Source: Clostridiales bacterium (lineage in GTDB: Bacteria > Bacillota > Clostridia > Oscillospirales > Acutalibacteraceae). Taken from it: a stretch of DNA of 64,000 bases. This document shows positions 1 to 8,660 of this stretch, one piece after another. Every line of letters begins with the position of its first letter. Position 1 is the stretch's first letter. The DNA lies in the NCBI GenBank assembly GCA_021199275.1, contig JAJQIJ010000001.1, positions 1-64,000 of the forward strand, written 5' to 3'. The notes beneath the pieces were generated by a model that saw nothing but the letters and a program-made list of their open reading frames with translations, had not been told where the DNA came from and made no database searches. The position numbers and the translations under genes are program-made.

Positions 1-91
1 GACTGACTAAATGATAACACACTTCACACAGCCTGTCAAGCTTTTTTATCATTTTCTATATTTTTATTTTTTAATAAAAGCTGGTATATAT

Positions 92-218
92 AACTTGGCT
101 GAGAAATGTCCCCCAGGCGCGCAGTGCTTTTTTATCAGCGGTGAGCAAATCACACACACAGGGTGGTCGGACGGCGTTGCTGTTGCTTGGCATGTTTGAT
201 TATGAGCAAGCCCTTATT
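92..218 (+). repeat. Structured intergenic repeat, diverged copy A
   Basis: It begins with AACTTGGCTGAGAAATGTCC and ends with GAGCAAGCCCTTATT, matching the two ends of the better preserved copy at 16719-16852. The middle is strongly diverged, although ATCAGCGGTGAG is kept. No credible gene lies here. Confidence 0.6.
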
Positions 219-255
219 AAAAAAACACCTGAAATCAAATGATAACAGGTGTTTT
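219..255 (-). terminator. Rho-independent terminator of tRNA-Leu
   Basis: Read on the minus strand, AAAAACACCTG and CAGGTGTTTTT form a perfect stem around a loop of about 13 nt and are followed by a T run. It starts directly after the CCA end of the tRNA. Confidence 0.85.
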
Positions 256-340
256 TGGTGCGAGAGACGGGACTTGAACCCGTACGAGTCTCCCCACACG
301 CCCCTCAAACGTGCGCGTCTGCCGATTCCGCCACTCTCGC
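256..340 (-). tRNA. tRNA-Leu(GAG)
   Basis: The minus strand folds as a class II tRNA. The acceptor stem GCGAGAG/CTCTCGC is followed by an encoded ACCA end. The anticodon arm CACGT-TTGAGGG-GCGTG gives anticodon GAG. There is a long variable arm and the T-arm sequence GGTTCAAGTCC. The gene sits between its own promoter and terminator as a monocistronic unit. Confidence 0.97.
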
Positions 341-352
341 TTGAACGTTAAA

Positions 353-381
353 ATTGTACCAAAAACATATGAGTTTGTCAA
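353..381 (-). promoter_or_regulatory. SigA-type promoter for tRNA-Leu
   Basis: On the minus strand, TTGACA and TACAAT are separated by exactly 17 bp. The -10 box ends 13 nt before the mature tRNA 5' end. Confidence 0.85.
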
Positions 382-482
382 TATCTATTTTGAAATTTTA
401 TAAACATTTGTAAAAATACCTGCTGTCTGTTCACTACATTTTAGTCTTTTGCTTAGTTGAGTTTCCAATAGCTCAGGGTAAA

Positions 483-594
483 TGTTTTGCCCCATACAGC
501 GGCGAGTCTGATTTTGAAGGAGCGGTGACTACAATTTTCCGCTGGGGTGGCAGCGGCTGTCGCCCCACGTTGAATAACGGGCAAGCCCTTATTG
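483..594 (+). repeat. Structured intergenic repeat, copy B
   Basis: It contains CAGCGGCTGTCGCCCCACG and AATAACGGGCAAGCCCTTATT, identical or nearly identical to copy D at 16719-16852. The first part is shortened. The remaining non-coding sequence from 382 to 754 shows no gene or other site that I recognise. Confidence 0.75.
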
Positions 595-754
595 AAAGGT
601 TTAAAAAAGTTTGACTATATTTGTTACGGCGAAGAGGAAAGCAGGAAGTTAGAAATAATTCGCGCGGCTGTGTTGGCGGAATATTTGGCTTAGCCTGCGC
701 CTGCGGGGTATCTTTATGCAGTTGAAAAATTGCGATTTTTTTAACAGTATTTTA

Positions 755-783
755 TTGACTTGCCAAAACTAATGTGTTATAAT
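755..783 (+). promoter_or_regulatory. SigA-type promoter of the c-di-GMP operon
   Basis: TTGACT (755-760) and a perfect TATAAT (778-783) are separated by 17 bp. Transcription should start near 790, just ahead of the riboswitch aptamer. Confidence 0.88.
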
Positions 784-801
784 GGCTAACAATTAGCATA
801 A

Positions 802-909
802 GATTTGGCAAACCCGTTGAAAGGCGGGGACGCAAAGCTATGAGCCTAAGGTGTAACTATGGCTGTCAGGCTGCAAAAAATCCTATTTGGATTTTTGCAG
901 CCTTTTTTT
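802..909 (+). promoter_or_regulatory. Cyclic di-GMP class I (GEMM-I) riboswitch with expression platform
   Basis: The core GACGCAAAGCTA (829-840) is the class I hallmark. The P2 hairpin CCCGTT/GGCGGG carries a GAAA tetraloop (819-822). P3 carries the matching 11-nt tetraloop receptor, CCTAAG (845-850) with TATGG (858-862). P1 can form from GATTT (802-806) and AAATC (878-882). That 3' strand lies inside the 5' arm of the terminator at 869-909, so P1 and the terminator exclude each other. Inference: ligand binding prevents termination, which makes this an ON switch for the exopolysaccharide-type operon downstream. The aptamer class is established knowledge; the ON direction is my reading of the overlap. 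Confidence 0.93.
869..909 (+). terminator. Riboswitch-controlled intrinsic terminator
   Basis: The arms are GGCTGCAAAAAATCC (869-883) and GGATTTTTGCAGCC (889-902), with one bulged A and a 5-nt loop, followed by seven Ts. It lies between the aptamer and the first gene of the operon. Confidence 0.92.
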
Positions 910-933
910 ATTGTAACGAAGGGGGCGACTTAT

Positions 934-1620
934 TTGAACACAGTGCTACGCCAGGAAAAAAAGTATTTGCTGACAGCTGTTGACTTTATGCGCATGAGCG
1001 CTCTTGTTGCAAATATAATGCGCCCGGATTGCCACAATGGCGCGCAGGGCTTTTACAGCATACGCTCTCTTTATTTCGACACGCCGTTTGACGACGATTA
1101 CAATGATAAAATTGACGGACTTGAGCAAAGGCGGAAAATCAGGCTGCGCAGCTATGCCCCAAATTCTGATTTTGCAATGCTCGAAATAAAACAGAAAGAG
1201 GGAAATAAACAGCTCAAGCGCTCAATAAAACTGGGTAAAGAAGATTCAATGGCGCTTATTGGCTGCGATTATTCGGTTTTAAAAAATTACAGCGACCCTT
1301 TGGCGGCTGAATTATATGCCCTGATGTCTGTGAAAGCATATCGCCCGAAAGAGGTTGTTGAATACAAGCGCAAAGCGTTTATTGCCAATGAAAACAAAAT
1401 CAGAATTACCTTTGACAACACCATTCGCGCAAGTGAAGCTTGTTTTGATATTTTTTCAAACAATATTCCCGTGCGCCCGGCTTTAGACGATTTTAGCACT
1501 GTGCTGGAAGTCAAATTTAACGGCTTTTTGCCGTGTTACATAAAAGATTTGATTAATGTTTCAGACCGTTTGCTGATGTCAGTAAGTAAATATTGCCTTG
1601 CACGCGGGTTAGCGCAGTAG
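934..1620 (+). CDS. VTC domain protein (polyphosphate polymerase-type tunnel domain)
   Basis: This 228-residue soluble protein has the VTC/tunnel fold seen in the yeast polyphosphate polymerase VTC4. Visible motifs are RQEKKY at the start, SLYFDTP with a following GLEQRRKIRLRSY segment, EIKQK, VVEYKRKAF, RITFD and a late LEVKF. These basic and acidic positions line the triphosphate tunnel in the family. An upstream in-frame ATG at 859 lies inside the riboswitch and terminator and is unlikely. TTG at 934 is preceded by GAAGGGGG at 8 nt spacing, so I chose it. It is the first gene of the riboswitch operon and is followed by DUF4956 and CotH genes, with which VTC genes are often found in bacteria. 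Whether it makes polyphosphate or modifies a polymer is not shown by the sequence. Confidence 0.85.
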   Translation: MNTVLRQEKKYLLTAVDFMRMSALVANIMRPDCHNGAQGFYSIRSLYFDTPFDDDYNDKIDGLEQRRKIRLRSYAPNSDFAMLEIKQKEGNKQLKRSIKLGKEDSMALIGCDYSVLKNYSDPLAAELYALMSVKAYRPKEVVEYKRKAFIANENKIRITFDNTIRASEACFDIFSNNIPVRPALDDFSTVLEVKFNGFLPCYIKDLINVSDRLLMSVSKYCLARGLAQ

Positions 1621-1705
1621 CTTTGGCGGCAGGTTAACATAGCTTACGCTTTAAAGCCGCTTTTTAAGGCGCAGCGCAGCTGAAATTTTGAGATTGGAGA
1701 ATATT

Positions 1706-2383
1706 ATGAAAAAATATCTGCTTGAATTGTTTGACAGCACGGGCGACTTGTCTGTGCAGCAAATTTTGCTTCATCTTTCCGTTGCGGCAATAATAGGGCT
1801 TGTTATTTATATTTCTTACCGCCTGTCGCACGACGGGGCGGTTTACAGCAAAAAGTTTAACGTTTCGCTTGTTATTTTGACTGTGCTGACAGCCACGGTA
1901 ATGACTGTAATCGGCAACAACATTGTGCTGTCTCTGGGCATGGTGGGCGCGCTTTCAATAGTTCGTTTCCGCACGGCGATAAAAGATTCAAGAGACACCG
2001 TTTACATTTTTTGGACAATTATTGTGGGTATTTGCTGCGGTGTGGGCTATTATGAAGTGGCGGGCATCGGCAGCGCGTTTGCTTTCGTTATTTTGCTGCT
2101 GTTTGGCAGAATAAAAAATGACAACCGCATGCTTATCATAATTCGCTGCGCCCGCGCAAACGAAGAAAGAATTCAGGCTCTTATTTTTAAATATTTTGCA
2201 CGCCGCGCCACGCTCATGGTAAAAAACACAACCAATGACAATATTGAGTTTATATATGAAATTTCAAAGCGCAACCTTAAGCTGGAAGAAAAGCAGGGAA
2301 AAAGCATTACCGACGCGGTTTATGAAATAGGAAATGTTGATTACATAAACATTGTAATGCAAAGTGATGAAATAACAGGCTGA
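1706..2383 (+). CDS. DUF4956 integral membrane protein
   Basis: This 225-residue protein has about four transmembrane segments in its first 140 residues. The family-like signature GMVGALSIVRFRTAIKDSRD follows the second half of the membrane region. A cytoplasmic tail of about 85 residues follows. It fits the DUF4956 family, whose members commonly sit beside VTC and CotH genes; the biochemical role is unknown. ATG at 1706 follows TTGGAGA, whereas an upstream TTG at 1688 has no good ribosome binding site. The gene is 85 nt downstream of the VTC gene in the same c-di-GMP riboswitch operon. A partner or transporter for the VTC/CotH module is plausible, but that is inference. Confidence 0.85.
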   Translation: MKKYLLELFDSTGDLSVQQILLHLSVAAIIGLVIYISYRLSHDGAVYSKKFNVSLVILTVLTATVMTVIGNNIVLSLGMVGALSIVRFRTAIKDSRDTVYIFWTIIVGICCGVGYYEVAGIGSAFAFVILLLFGRIKNDNRMLIIIRCARANEERIQALIFKYFARRATLMVKNTTNDNIEFIYEISKRNLKLEEKQGKSITDAVYEIGNVDYINIVMQSDEITG

Positions 2384-2429
2384 TTAACAGCATTTTGCCG
2401 CTGTAATTATGCTTAGGGGGAGTTGTATT

Positions 2430-3887
2430 TTGAAGTATAAAATAATAAGCGCAGTTGCCATAACCGGCGCTTTGGCAATTGCCCTTACTGCGAACACGCT
2501 GCCTGTTGAGGGCCGAGATGCGCGTATGCACCAGCACCTGACTTCAAAGCAACATGACGAAAGCTGCGGCTGTGCCGGCTCAGAGCTTTGCACCAACCTG
2601 CCCATTGTAATTATAGACACATTCGGCAAGGAAATACCGGGCAAAGCCATTGAAAATGAAGACGGCACAGAGGAAATCACCCTGACTGACGGGGGCGATG
2701 AAATGCTTTCAATAACCGTTTCAATTATTGATAATGAATCCGGCAACAACCGCCCCGGCGACAGCGCAGCGCTTACAACCGAAAGCCTTATAAAGGTGCG
2801 CGGCGCTTCATCGCGCTATTTTGACAAAAGCAGCTATCTCTTGCGCTTTACAGACGGAAACGGCGAATACACTAACGAGCCGGTTATGGGCATGGACGCG
2901 CATTATGAATGGGTGCTTTACGGCGCTTACCTTGACAAGACGCTTATTCGCAACTATATGTGGTATAACATTGCAGGTGAAATTATGGAATGGGCGCCCA
3001 ATGTGCGTTTTTGCGAGTTGATTTTAAACGGCGAATACAGGGGACTTTATTTAATGTGCGAAAGCGTAACCGCGGGCGACAACTGCCGGCTGTCGCTAAG
3101 CGACGCCGTGGGGGACGAGAGCGGCTATTTGCTTAGGCTTGACAGAGGCAGCAGCAATGAAATAAAAAACATTGACACATTTTCTGTTTTGAGCTGGCGC
3201 ACAAAATATCAAATTGACATAAAATACCCGCGTTCCGGCAGCTTGACTGACGAGCTGATATTCAGCATTAAATCAGACTTTTCTGATTTTGAAAAAGCGC
3301 TTTATTCATATGATTACGACACAGACGATTACGGCTATTGGAATTATATAGATGTAGATTCATGGGTTGACTATTTTATTATAAACGAATTTACAATGAA
3401 CTATGACGCGGTGGCATATTCAACATATATATATAAGGACATAGGCGGTAAATATAAGCTTGCGGTGTGGGACTTTGATTCTGCATTTGACAATTTTGCT
3501 GAAGACCAATATGACCCTGACGGGCTGTGGCTTCAGGGGCGCACATGGTATTTCATGCTTATAAAAGACGAATATTTCACATCTAAAATCATAAGCCGCT
3601 ATAACGAGTTGAGAGAGGGCGTTTTAAGCGAAGAGTATTTAATGGACTATATTGATTCCACGTTGGAATATCTGGGCGGCGCAATAGAACGCAATTTTGA
3701 AGTGTGGGGCTATACTTTTGAAGACGATGAAATGCTGACCCCCGCCGAAAGAAACCTGGGCAGCTATGAAGAGGCAATAGAGCAATATATTGACATGATT
3801 AAACAGCGTGGTGATTGGCTTGACGAAAATATAGAGGTAATTCAGCAATACAGCCACGAGTCCAAAAACAAAAAATACAACCACTGA
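2430..3887 (+). CDS. CotH-family secreted protein (atypical protein kinase fold)
   Basis: This 485-residue protein has an N-terminal signal peptide (KYKIISAVAITGALAIALTA), so it is probably exported. The CotH domain covers about residues 110-400. It shows KVRGASSRYFDKSSY, a segment ending DKTLIRNYMWYN, CELILNGEYRGLYLMCE, and AVWDFDSAFDNF, which supplies the metal-binding DFD. Bacillus CotH is an atypical kinase that phosphorylates coat proteins. In this operon a role in an extracellular polymer or matrix is more likely than in the spore coat. TTG at 2430 lies 8 nt after TAGGGGGA. An ATG at 2409 would put that binding site inside the gene, so TTG is preferred. Confidence 0.88.
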   Translation: MKYKIISAVAITGALAIALTANTLPVEGRDARMHQHLTSKQHDESCGCAGSELCTNLPIVIIDTFGKEIPGKAIENEDGTEEITLTDGGDEMLSITVSIIDNESGNNRPGDSAALTTESLIKVRGASSRYFDKSSYLLRFTDGNGEYTNEPVMGMDAHYEWVLYGAYLDKTLIRNYMWYNIAGEIMEWAPNVRFCELILNGEYRGLYLMCESVTAGDNCRLSLSDAVGDESGYLLRLDRGSSNEIKNIDTFSVLSWRTKYQIDIKYPRSGSLTDELIFSIKSDFSDFEKALYSYDYDTDDYGYWNYIDVDSWVDYFIINEFTMNYDAVAYSTYIYKDIGGKYKLAVWDFDSAFDNFAEDQYDPDGLWLQGRTWYFMLIKDEYFTSKIISRYNELREGVLSEEYLMDYIDSTLEYLGGAIERNFEVWGYTFEDDEMLTPAERNLGSYEEAIEQYIDMIKQRGDWLDENIEVIQQYSHESKNKKYNH

Positions 3888-3906
3888 CGAAAAAAGGAGA
3901 AAGCAA

Positions 3907-6117
3907 ATGAAAAAGTTTATTATTTCAGTGGTGTGTATCGTGCTGGCGTTTGCAGTTTTAGACGCGGCTTATTACAGGCTGGGGCTGTATATTGACTTTC
4001 ACCCTAATGCAGAAGTCACAACCTTTATGACCACAGATGAAGACGCAATTTACATGACTGTTGGCGGTGAGACGCAGGCGTTTGAAATACGCGGTGTGAA
4101 TCTTGGCGTGGGGCTGCCCGGCGAATGGGCCACAGATTATGCTATTGACAAAGAAACCTATCTGCGCTGGTTTGATTACATAAAAGAGCTGGGGGCAAAC
4201 ACCATTCGTGTTTACACAATTTTGCAAGACGACTTTTACAACGCTTTTTACGAATATAACAAAGACAATGACGACCCGCTTTACCTTATTCACGGCGTGT
4301 GGATAAACGATTACACGCAAAATTCACATTATGACGCATATGACGATGAATTTATGCAGACTTTTATAGACGACTGCCGCACCGTGGTTGATATTCTGCA
4401 CGGAAACAAAAAGCTTTCTCTTGGCTATGGCACAGGCTCCGGCACATATAACCATGATGTTTCGCAGTGGGTTATAGGCTATATACTTGGCGTTGAGTGG
4501 GAAGATGTAACGGTTTTATATACAGATGAAAAATACCCCGGCAGGAATTCATATGAAGGCAAATATATGTATACCGGCGAAGAGGCAACGCCGTTTGAAG
4601 CAATGCTTGCCGAAGTGGGCGACAATATTATTGAATATGAAACCACAAGGTATAAACAGCAGCGCCTTATAGCGTTTTCAAACTGGCCCACCACAGACCC
4701 TTTTGAATACCCCGAAGATGTGGCGGAATATTTCATGAAATGCGCTGAGGTAGATGTTGAACATATAAAAACCACAGACAGCTTTATTTCGGGGCAGTTT
4801 GCTTCATACCATGTTTACCCCTATTACCCTGACTATTTGGAATATGTTGACGACTGGTCTGTTTTCGGCATAACAGACAAATCACAATTTCTTACCGAAG
4901 ACGGGGAACTTAACACATATAGGGCATATCTTTCGCTGCTGAGCGAATACCACACAATGCCGGTTGTTATTGCGGAATACGGCGTGTCGTCAAGCCGGGG
5001 CATGGCACAGGTAGACAAAAACACCGGGCGAAACCAGGGCAATTTGTCAGAACAAGAGCAGGGCGAGGCCCTTGTGGAATGTTATAAAGACATTACGGCT
5101 TCAGGCTGCGCCGGCAGCATTGCTTTTACATGGCAGGACGAGTGGTTTAAGCGCACATGGAACACCATGCATGCGGTCGACCTGGAAAACACGCCGTATT
5201 GGAGCGATTACCAGACAAACGAACAGTATTTCGGGCTTTTGTCTTTTGACCCCGGAAATGAAGAAAGCGTCTGTTATGTAGACGGCGACATTTCTGAATG
5301 GGCAGACAGAGACAAGGTGGTTGACGCCGGCGACATGAGCGTTTCAATGAAATACGACGAAAAATTTATATATTTTTTAGTTTACAAAAAAGATTTTGAC
5401 AGCGAAACAGATGTCTTGTATATTCCAATAGACACAACCCAAAAAACAGGGTCAACCTATTGCAGCAATTATGACATAAAGTTTGACAGGGAATGCGATT
5501 TTATAATAAGCATTGACGGCAAAGACAATTCCCGCGTGCAGGTTCAGGAAAGATATAATGTGTTGCGCGCCATGTATTACCATGAAACAAATAATGAAGA
5601 CGCTTATGTAAACGAAGTTGACAAAGACACAAATGTTTTTACAAATATTGAACTTATTTTGCAAACATCACGCCAGCTGGAGCTTGGTTTTGGCTATAAT
5701 TACGGCGATTCCGTCAGCGGCACAGCAGACGTTGCCGAAACCTATGAAACGGGCATTTTGACATATGGCAACGCAAACCCCCAGTCAGACGACTTTAATT
5801 CACTGGCAGATTTTATTTTTAACGGCGACTATATTGAAATAAAGCTGCCGTGGCAGCTGCTTAATTTTTCAAACCCGTCTGAAATGATGATTCATGACGA
5901 CTATTATGAATGCTACGGCGTTGAAAATATTCAGATAGACAAAATGTATGTCGGCATAGGCATCAACGAAACAAAGACCCAGCGCATTATGTTAGAGCCC
6001 TTTCAGCTTGAGGGCTGGGGCAAAAATGTAACATATCACGAAAGGCTGAAAGAATCTTATTATATATTACAGGAATATTGGGCGCAAACAGACGCTGAAA
6101 AGGCAGCGGGCCAATAA
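3907..6117 (+). CDS. Membrane-anchored glycoside hydrolase-like protein with C-terminal CBM9/DOMON-like domain
   Basis: This 736-residue protein has an uncleaved signal anchor at residues 4-22. Residues about 55-450 resemble a clan GH-A TIM barrel: IRGVNLGVG at the start, a GANTIRVY strand, HVYPYYPDY, and AGSIAFTWQDEW near the end. E198 (in GVEWED) and E357 (in VVIAEYGV) are candidate acid/base and nucleophile. Residues about 455-720 start with VDGDISEWADRDKV and look like a carbohydrate-binding CBM9/DOMON sandwich. The family cannot be named exactly from sight. Its place next to a processive GT2 synthase suggests it trims or transfers the nascent polysaccharide. It has a strong AAAAGGAGAAAG binding site. 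Confidence 0.75.
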   Translation: MKKFIISVVCIVLAFAVLDAAYYRLGLYIDFHPNAEVTTFMTTDEDAIYMTVGGETQAFEIRGVNLGVGLPGEWATDYAIDKETYLRWFDYIKELGANTIRVYTILQDDFYNAFYEYNKDNDDPLYLIHGVWINDYTQNSHYDAYDDEFMQTFIDDCRTVVDILHGNKKLSLGYGTGSGTYNHDVSQWVIGYILGVEWEDVTVLYTDEKYPGRNSYEGKYMYTGEEATPFEAMLAEVGDNIIEYETTRYKQQRLIAFSNWPTTDPFEYPEDVAEYFMKCAEVDVEHIKTTDSFISGQFASYHVYPYYPDYLEYVDDWSVFGITDKSQFLTEDGELNTYRAYLSLLSEYHTMPVVIAEYGVSSSRGMAQVDKNTGRNQGNLSEQEQGEALVECYKDITASGCAGSIAFTWQDEWFKRTWNTMHAVDLENTPYWSDYQTNEQYFGLLSFDPGNEESVCYVDGDISEWADRDKVVDAGDMSVSMKYDEKFIYFLVYKKDFDSETDVLYIPIDTTQKTGSTYCSNYDIKFDRECDFIISIDGKDNSRVQVQERYNVLRAMYYHETNNEDAYVNEVDKDTNVFTNIELILQTSRQLELGFGYNYGDSVSGTADVAETYETGILTYGNANPQSDDFNSLADFIFNGDYIEIKLPWQLLNFSNPSEMMIHDDYYECYGVENIQIDKMYVGIGINETKTQRIMLEPFQLEGWGKNVTYHERLKESYYILQEYWAQTDAEKAAGQ

Positions 6118-6133
6118 AACAGGGGGGCAGCTT

Positions 6134-7234
6134 ATGGGCGTGGAAGCTTTAATATATTGTTACGGCGCAATTTGCCTGTGCATGATAGCGTTTAACTGCG
6201 TTTGCATTTTCACGTTTCGCAACCAAGACAAAAAAATCAAAAAACGCAGCCGCAACTTTAATTACCACATTAGCCGGCAAATAAAAATTATATCCGCCGG
6301 GGAAACGCTTACGGACAGACATTATAAATATTTAAACCGCAAGCTTTCTAAAATTGGTAATTTAATGGCGTTTAACATGTCTGTTGGTGAGCTTCAAAGC
6401 AAAGACAGCCGGCTGGCAGAGCAGTATTTGGCGGCAATACGCCCGGTTATTTTATATCTTTCAACGGTATATTTGGGCAAAGAAAGCATGCAGGCGGTGT
6501 ATTTTTTGCATGTAATAGAAAAATACAAAATCAACAATCAGCTTATAGTAGATTCCGTTACAGAGCTGATTATGCAATATTTAAAAAAGCCGAATCTTTA
6601 TTGCCGGGCAAAGGCCATGAAATTTCTTTATAAGTCAAAGCGTGAATATGACGTTGTAAACGGCGTGCTTATTTTGCAGGACGAACGGGTTTATTTTCAC
6701 CGCAAGCTGCTTACAAACGGCCTTATGAGCTTTGAAGGCAACCACAGCCGTTTAGCCCAAGCGCTTTTTGACGTGTTTGACGCGCTTGGCGCGGAATCGC
6801 AAACAGCCGTGCTTGACTATGTTCGCCACGAAAGCGGCGATTGGTGCGATAGGGTATTTGCCTTTCTTACAGATGAAAAGCGTGACGACGAAGTCAGATA
6901 TTCCGCGCTGCGCTATTTTGGAAAATATTATTATGCGAAAGCCAAAGGCGTTATGCTGCGCTTTCTTTCAGATTCTGACAACGAAAAGCGCATATATGCC
7001 CGAAGCGCGGCAAGTTCGCTTGCAATTTACCCCGGGCAGGACACCATAGACGCGCTGAAAGCTGCAACGTCAAGCTCTGACTGGTATATCAGACGCAATG
7101 CTGCCGAAAGTCTTGAAAGCATGGGCGTTACTTACAACGACTTGGCTGACATTATATACGGCAGCGACCGCTATGCAAGGGAAATGGTGGCATATCAAAC
7201 CCAAGTTAAAAATCTTACATTAGGGGCGGTGTAA
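6134..7234 (+). CDS. Membrane-anchored HEAT-repeat protein
   Basis: This 366-residue protein starts with one transmembrane helix (about residues 5-28) and a basic stretch, KKIKKRSRNFNYH, that should face the cytoplasm. From about residue 110 the sequence is alpha-helical with HEAT-like repeats, such as VRYSALRYFGKYYYAKA, RIYARSAASSLA and WYIRRNAAESLESMG. HEAT solenoids are protein-protein scaffolds, so it may hold the synthase complex together. It lies 16 nt after the hydrolase gene and 3 nt before the glycosyltransferase gene, with GGGGGGCAGCTT as the binding site. No catalytic motif is seen. Confidence 0.75.
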   Translation: MGVEALIYCYGAICLCMIAFNCVCIFTFRNQDKKIKKRSRNFNYHISRQIKIISAGETLTDRHYKYLNRKLSKIGNLMAFNMSVGELQSKDSRLAEQYLAAIRPVILYLSTVYLGKESMQAVYFLHVIEKYKINNQLIVDSVTELIMQYLKKPNLYCRAKAMKFLYKSKREYDVVNGVLILQDERVYFHRKLLTNGLMSFEGNHSRLAQALFDVFDALGAESQTAVLDYVRHESGDWCDRVFAFLTDEKRDDEVRYSALRYFGKYYYAKAKGVMLRFLSDSDNEKRIYARSAASSLAIYPGQDTIDALKAATSSSDWYIRRNAAESLESMGVTYNDLADIIYGSDRYAREMVAYQTQVKNLTLGAV

Positions 7235-7237
7235 AAC

Positions 7238-8641
7238 ATGATGGACGTGTTTAAGCTGTTTTTCAATTATGTGGGCATATTTTTTGTTGCATATCTTATA
7301 GGCTATTCCACATTTTTGCTTTTGGCCGTTTTGGTTGGTTCTTCAGAACTTTACGGCACCCGCCGAAAAAGGTTGCTGAAAAACGAAATTAAAGAGGACA
7401 TTGAAGTGCCGGTTTCAATTATAGTGCCGGCATATAATGAGGAAATTACCATAGGCTCAACCTTGCTTTCATTGCTTGAACTTGAATATAAGACATATGA
7501 AATTATTATTGTTGACGACGGCTCAACAGACAAAACCGCAGACATCTTAATTTCAAACGCGCAAATGCACAAAACCGCCAAGCCAATACACAAACAGCTG
7601 CGCTGTTGCAGCGAAGAGTCTGTTTGGGAAACCTTTGATTATAAAGTCCCCGTAACGCTTGTGTGCAAGAAAAACGGCGGCAAGGCAGACGCTTTGAATA
7701 TGGGCATAAATATTGCGCGCTACCCTTATTATGTGTGCGTAGACGCCGATTCCATTTTGCAATATGATTCGCTGCAGGAAATTGTGCGCCCGGTGCTGGA
7801 AAACGAAAATGTTGTTGCAGTAGGCGGCGCGGTAAGGCCCTGCAACGGCTGCGAAATAGTAAACGGCAGGGTTAAAAAATATAAATTACCGCGAAAAATC
7901 CTGCCATGTATGCAGGTGCTTGAATATGACCGGTCTTTTCTTGCGGCGCGCCTGCTGTTTGACAAGTTTAACGGCAGTCTTATAATTTCAGGCGCATTCG
8001 GCCTTTTTAAAAAAGATGTTGTTATTGCCGCAGGCGGTTATGACAGCCAAACCATGGGCGAAGACATGGAACTTGTTGTAAAGCTGCATGTTTATTGCAG
8101 AGAGCATGGGCGTAAATATTTAATAAGATATGCATGTAATGCCATTTGCTGGTCTCAGGTGCCGGAAAGTCTTAAAGATTTAGCGGGGCAGCGCAGGCGC
8201 TGGCATATAGGGCTTTTTCAGTCAATGATGCAGCACCGCAGAATTCTGGCAAACCCAAAATACGGCACAGTCGGCTTTTTGTCATATATATATTTTTTGA
8301 TTTATGAACTGTTTTCCCCTTACATAGAGGTGTTCGGCGTGTTAACCATTATTACCGCCTTTACGGTTGACTTGATTAATGTGCCGTTTATGATATTGTT
8401 TTTTCTGATTTATGCGGTATATTCCTCTGTGCTGTCGCTGACAGCGTTTTTCGCCAGGGTGCAGACTACAGACCTTACTATTTCTTTTACAGATGTGCTT
8501 AAGGCCATAGCCCTGTGTTTTTTTGAAACCACCGTTTTGCGCTTTATACTTGCATGGGTGCGCATGGCTGCGCTTATAGGTTACAGAAAAAAGAAGGAAA
8601 CATGGGGAAATATTGAACGTAAAAAAATACAAATAAAATAA
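7238..8641 (+). CDS. Processive family 2 glycosyltransferase (exopolysaccharide synthase)
   Basis: This 467-residue membrane protein has an N-terminal helix at about residues 10-33, a cytoplasmic GT-A domain, and three to four C-terminal helices. The conserved motifs are complete: VPAYNEE, IVDDGSTD (residues 91-98), GGKADALN, VDADS (168-172), GED (274-276, the catalytic base position) and QRRRW (318-322), which marks processive synthases such as cellulose, hyaluronan and poly-GlcNAc synthases. No PilZ domain is present, so c-di-GMP control appears to act through the riboswitch. It is very probably the polymerase of this operon. The substrate sugar cannot be told from the sequence. Either ATG of the tandem ATG pair may start it. 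Confidence 0.9.
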   Translation: MMDVFKLFFNYVGIFFVAYLIGYSTFLLLAVLVGSSELYGTRRKRLLKNEIKEDIEVPVSIIVPAYNEEITIGSTLLSLLELEYKTYEIIIVDDGSTDKTADILISNAQMHKTAKPIHKQLRCCSEESVWETFDYKVPVTLVCKKNGGKADALNMGINIARYPYYVCVDADSILQYDSLQEIVRPVLENENVVAVGGAVRPCNGCEIVNGRVKKYKLPRKILPCMQVLEYDRSFLAARLLFDKFNGSLIISGAFGLFKKDVVIAAGGYDSQTMGEDMELVVKLHVYCREHGRKYLIRYACNAICWSQVPESLKDLAGQRRRWHIGLFQSMMQHRRILANPKYGTVGFLSYIYFLIYELFSPYIEVFGVLTIITAFTVDLINVPFMILFFLIYAVYSSVLSLTAFFARVQTTDLTISFTDVLKAIALCFFETTVLRFILAWVRMAALIGYRKKKETWGNIERKKIQIK

Positions 8642-8660
8642 ATACAATGGGGTGGAAATT

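Noticed and set aside
11..351. Two short frames of about 62 codons near the window start
   Set aside because: They run through the diverged repeat copy and across the tRNA-Leu gene on the opposite strand, with no ribosome binding site or recognisable protein.
859..933. An upstream ATG for the VTC gene
   Set aside because: It lies within the riboswitch aptamer and terminator; TTG at 934 has the ribosome binding site and starts the homologous protein.
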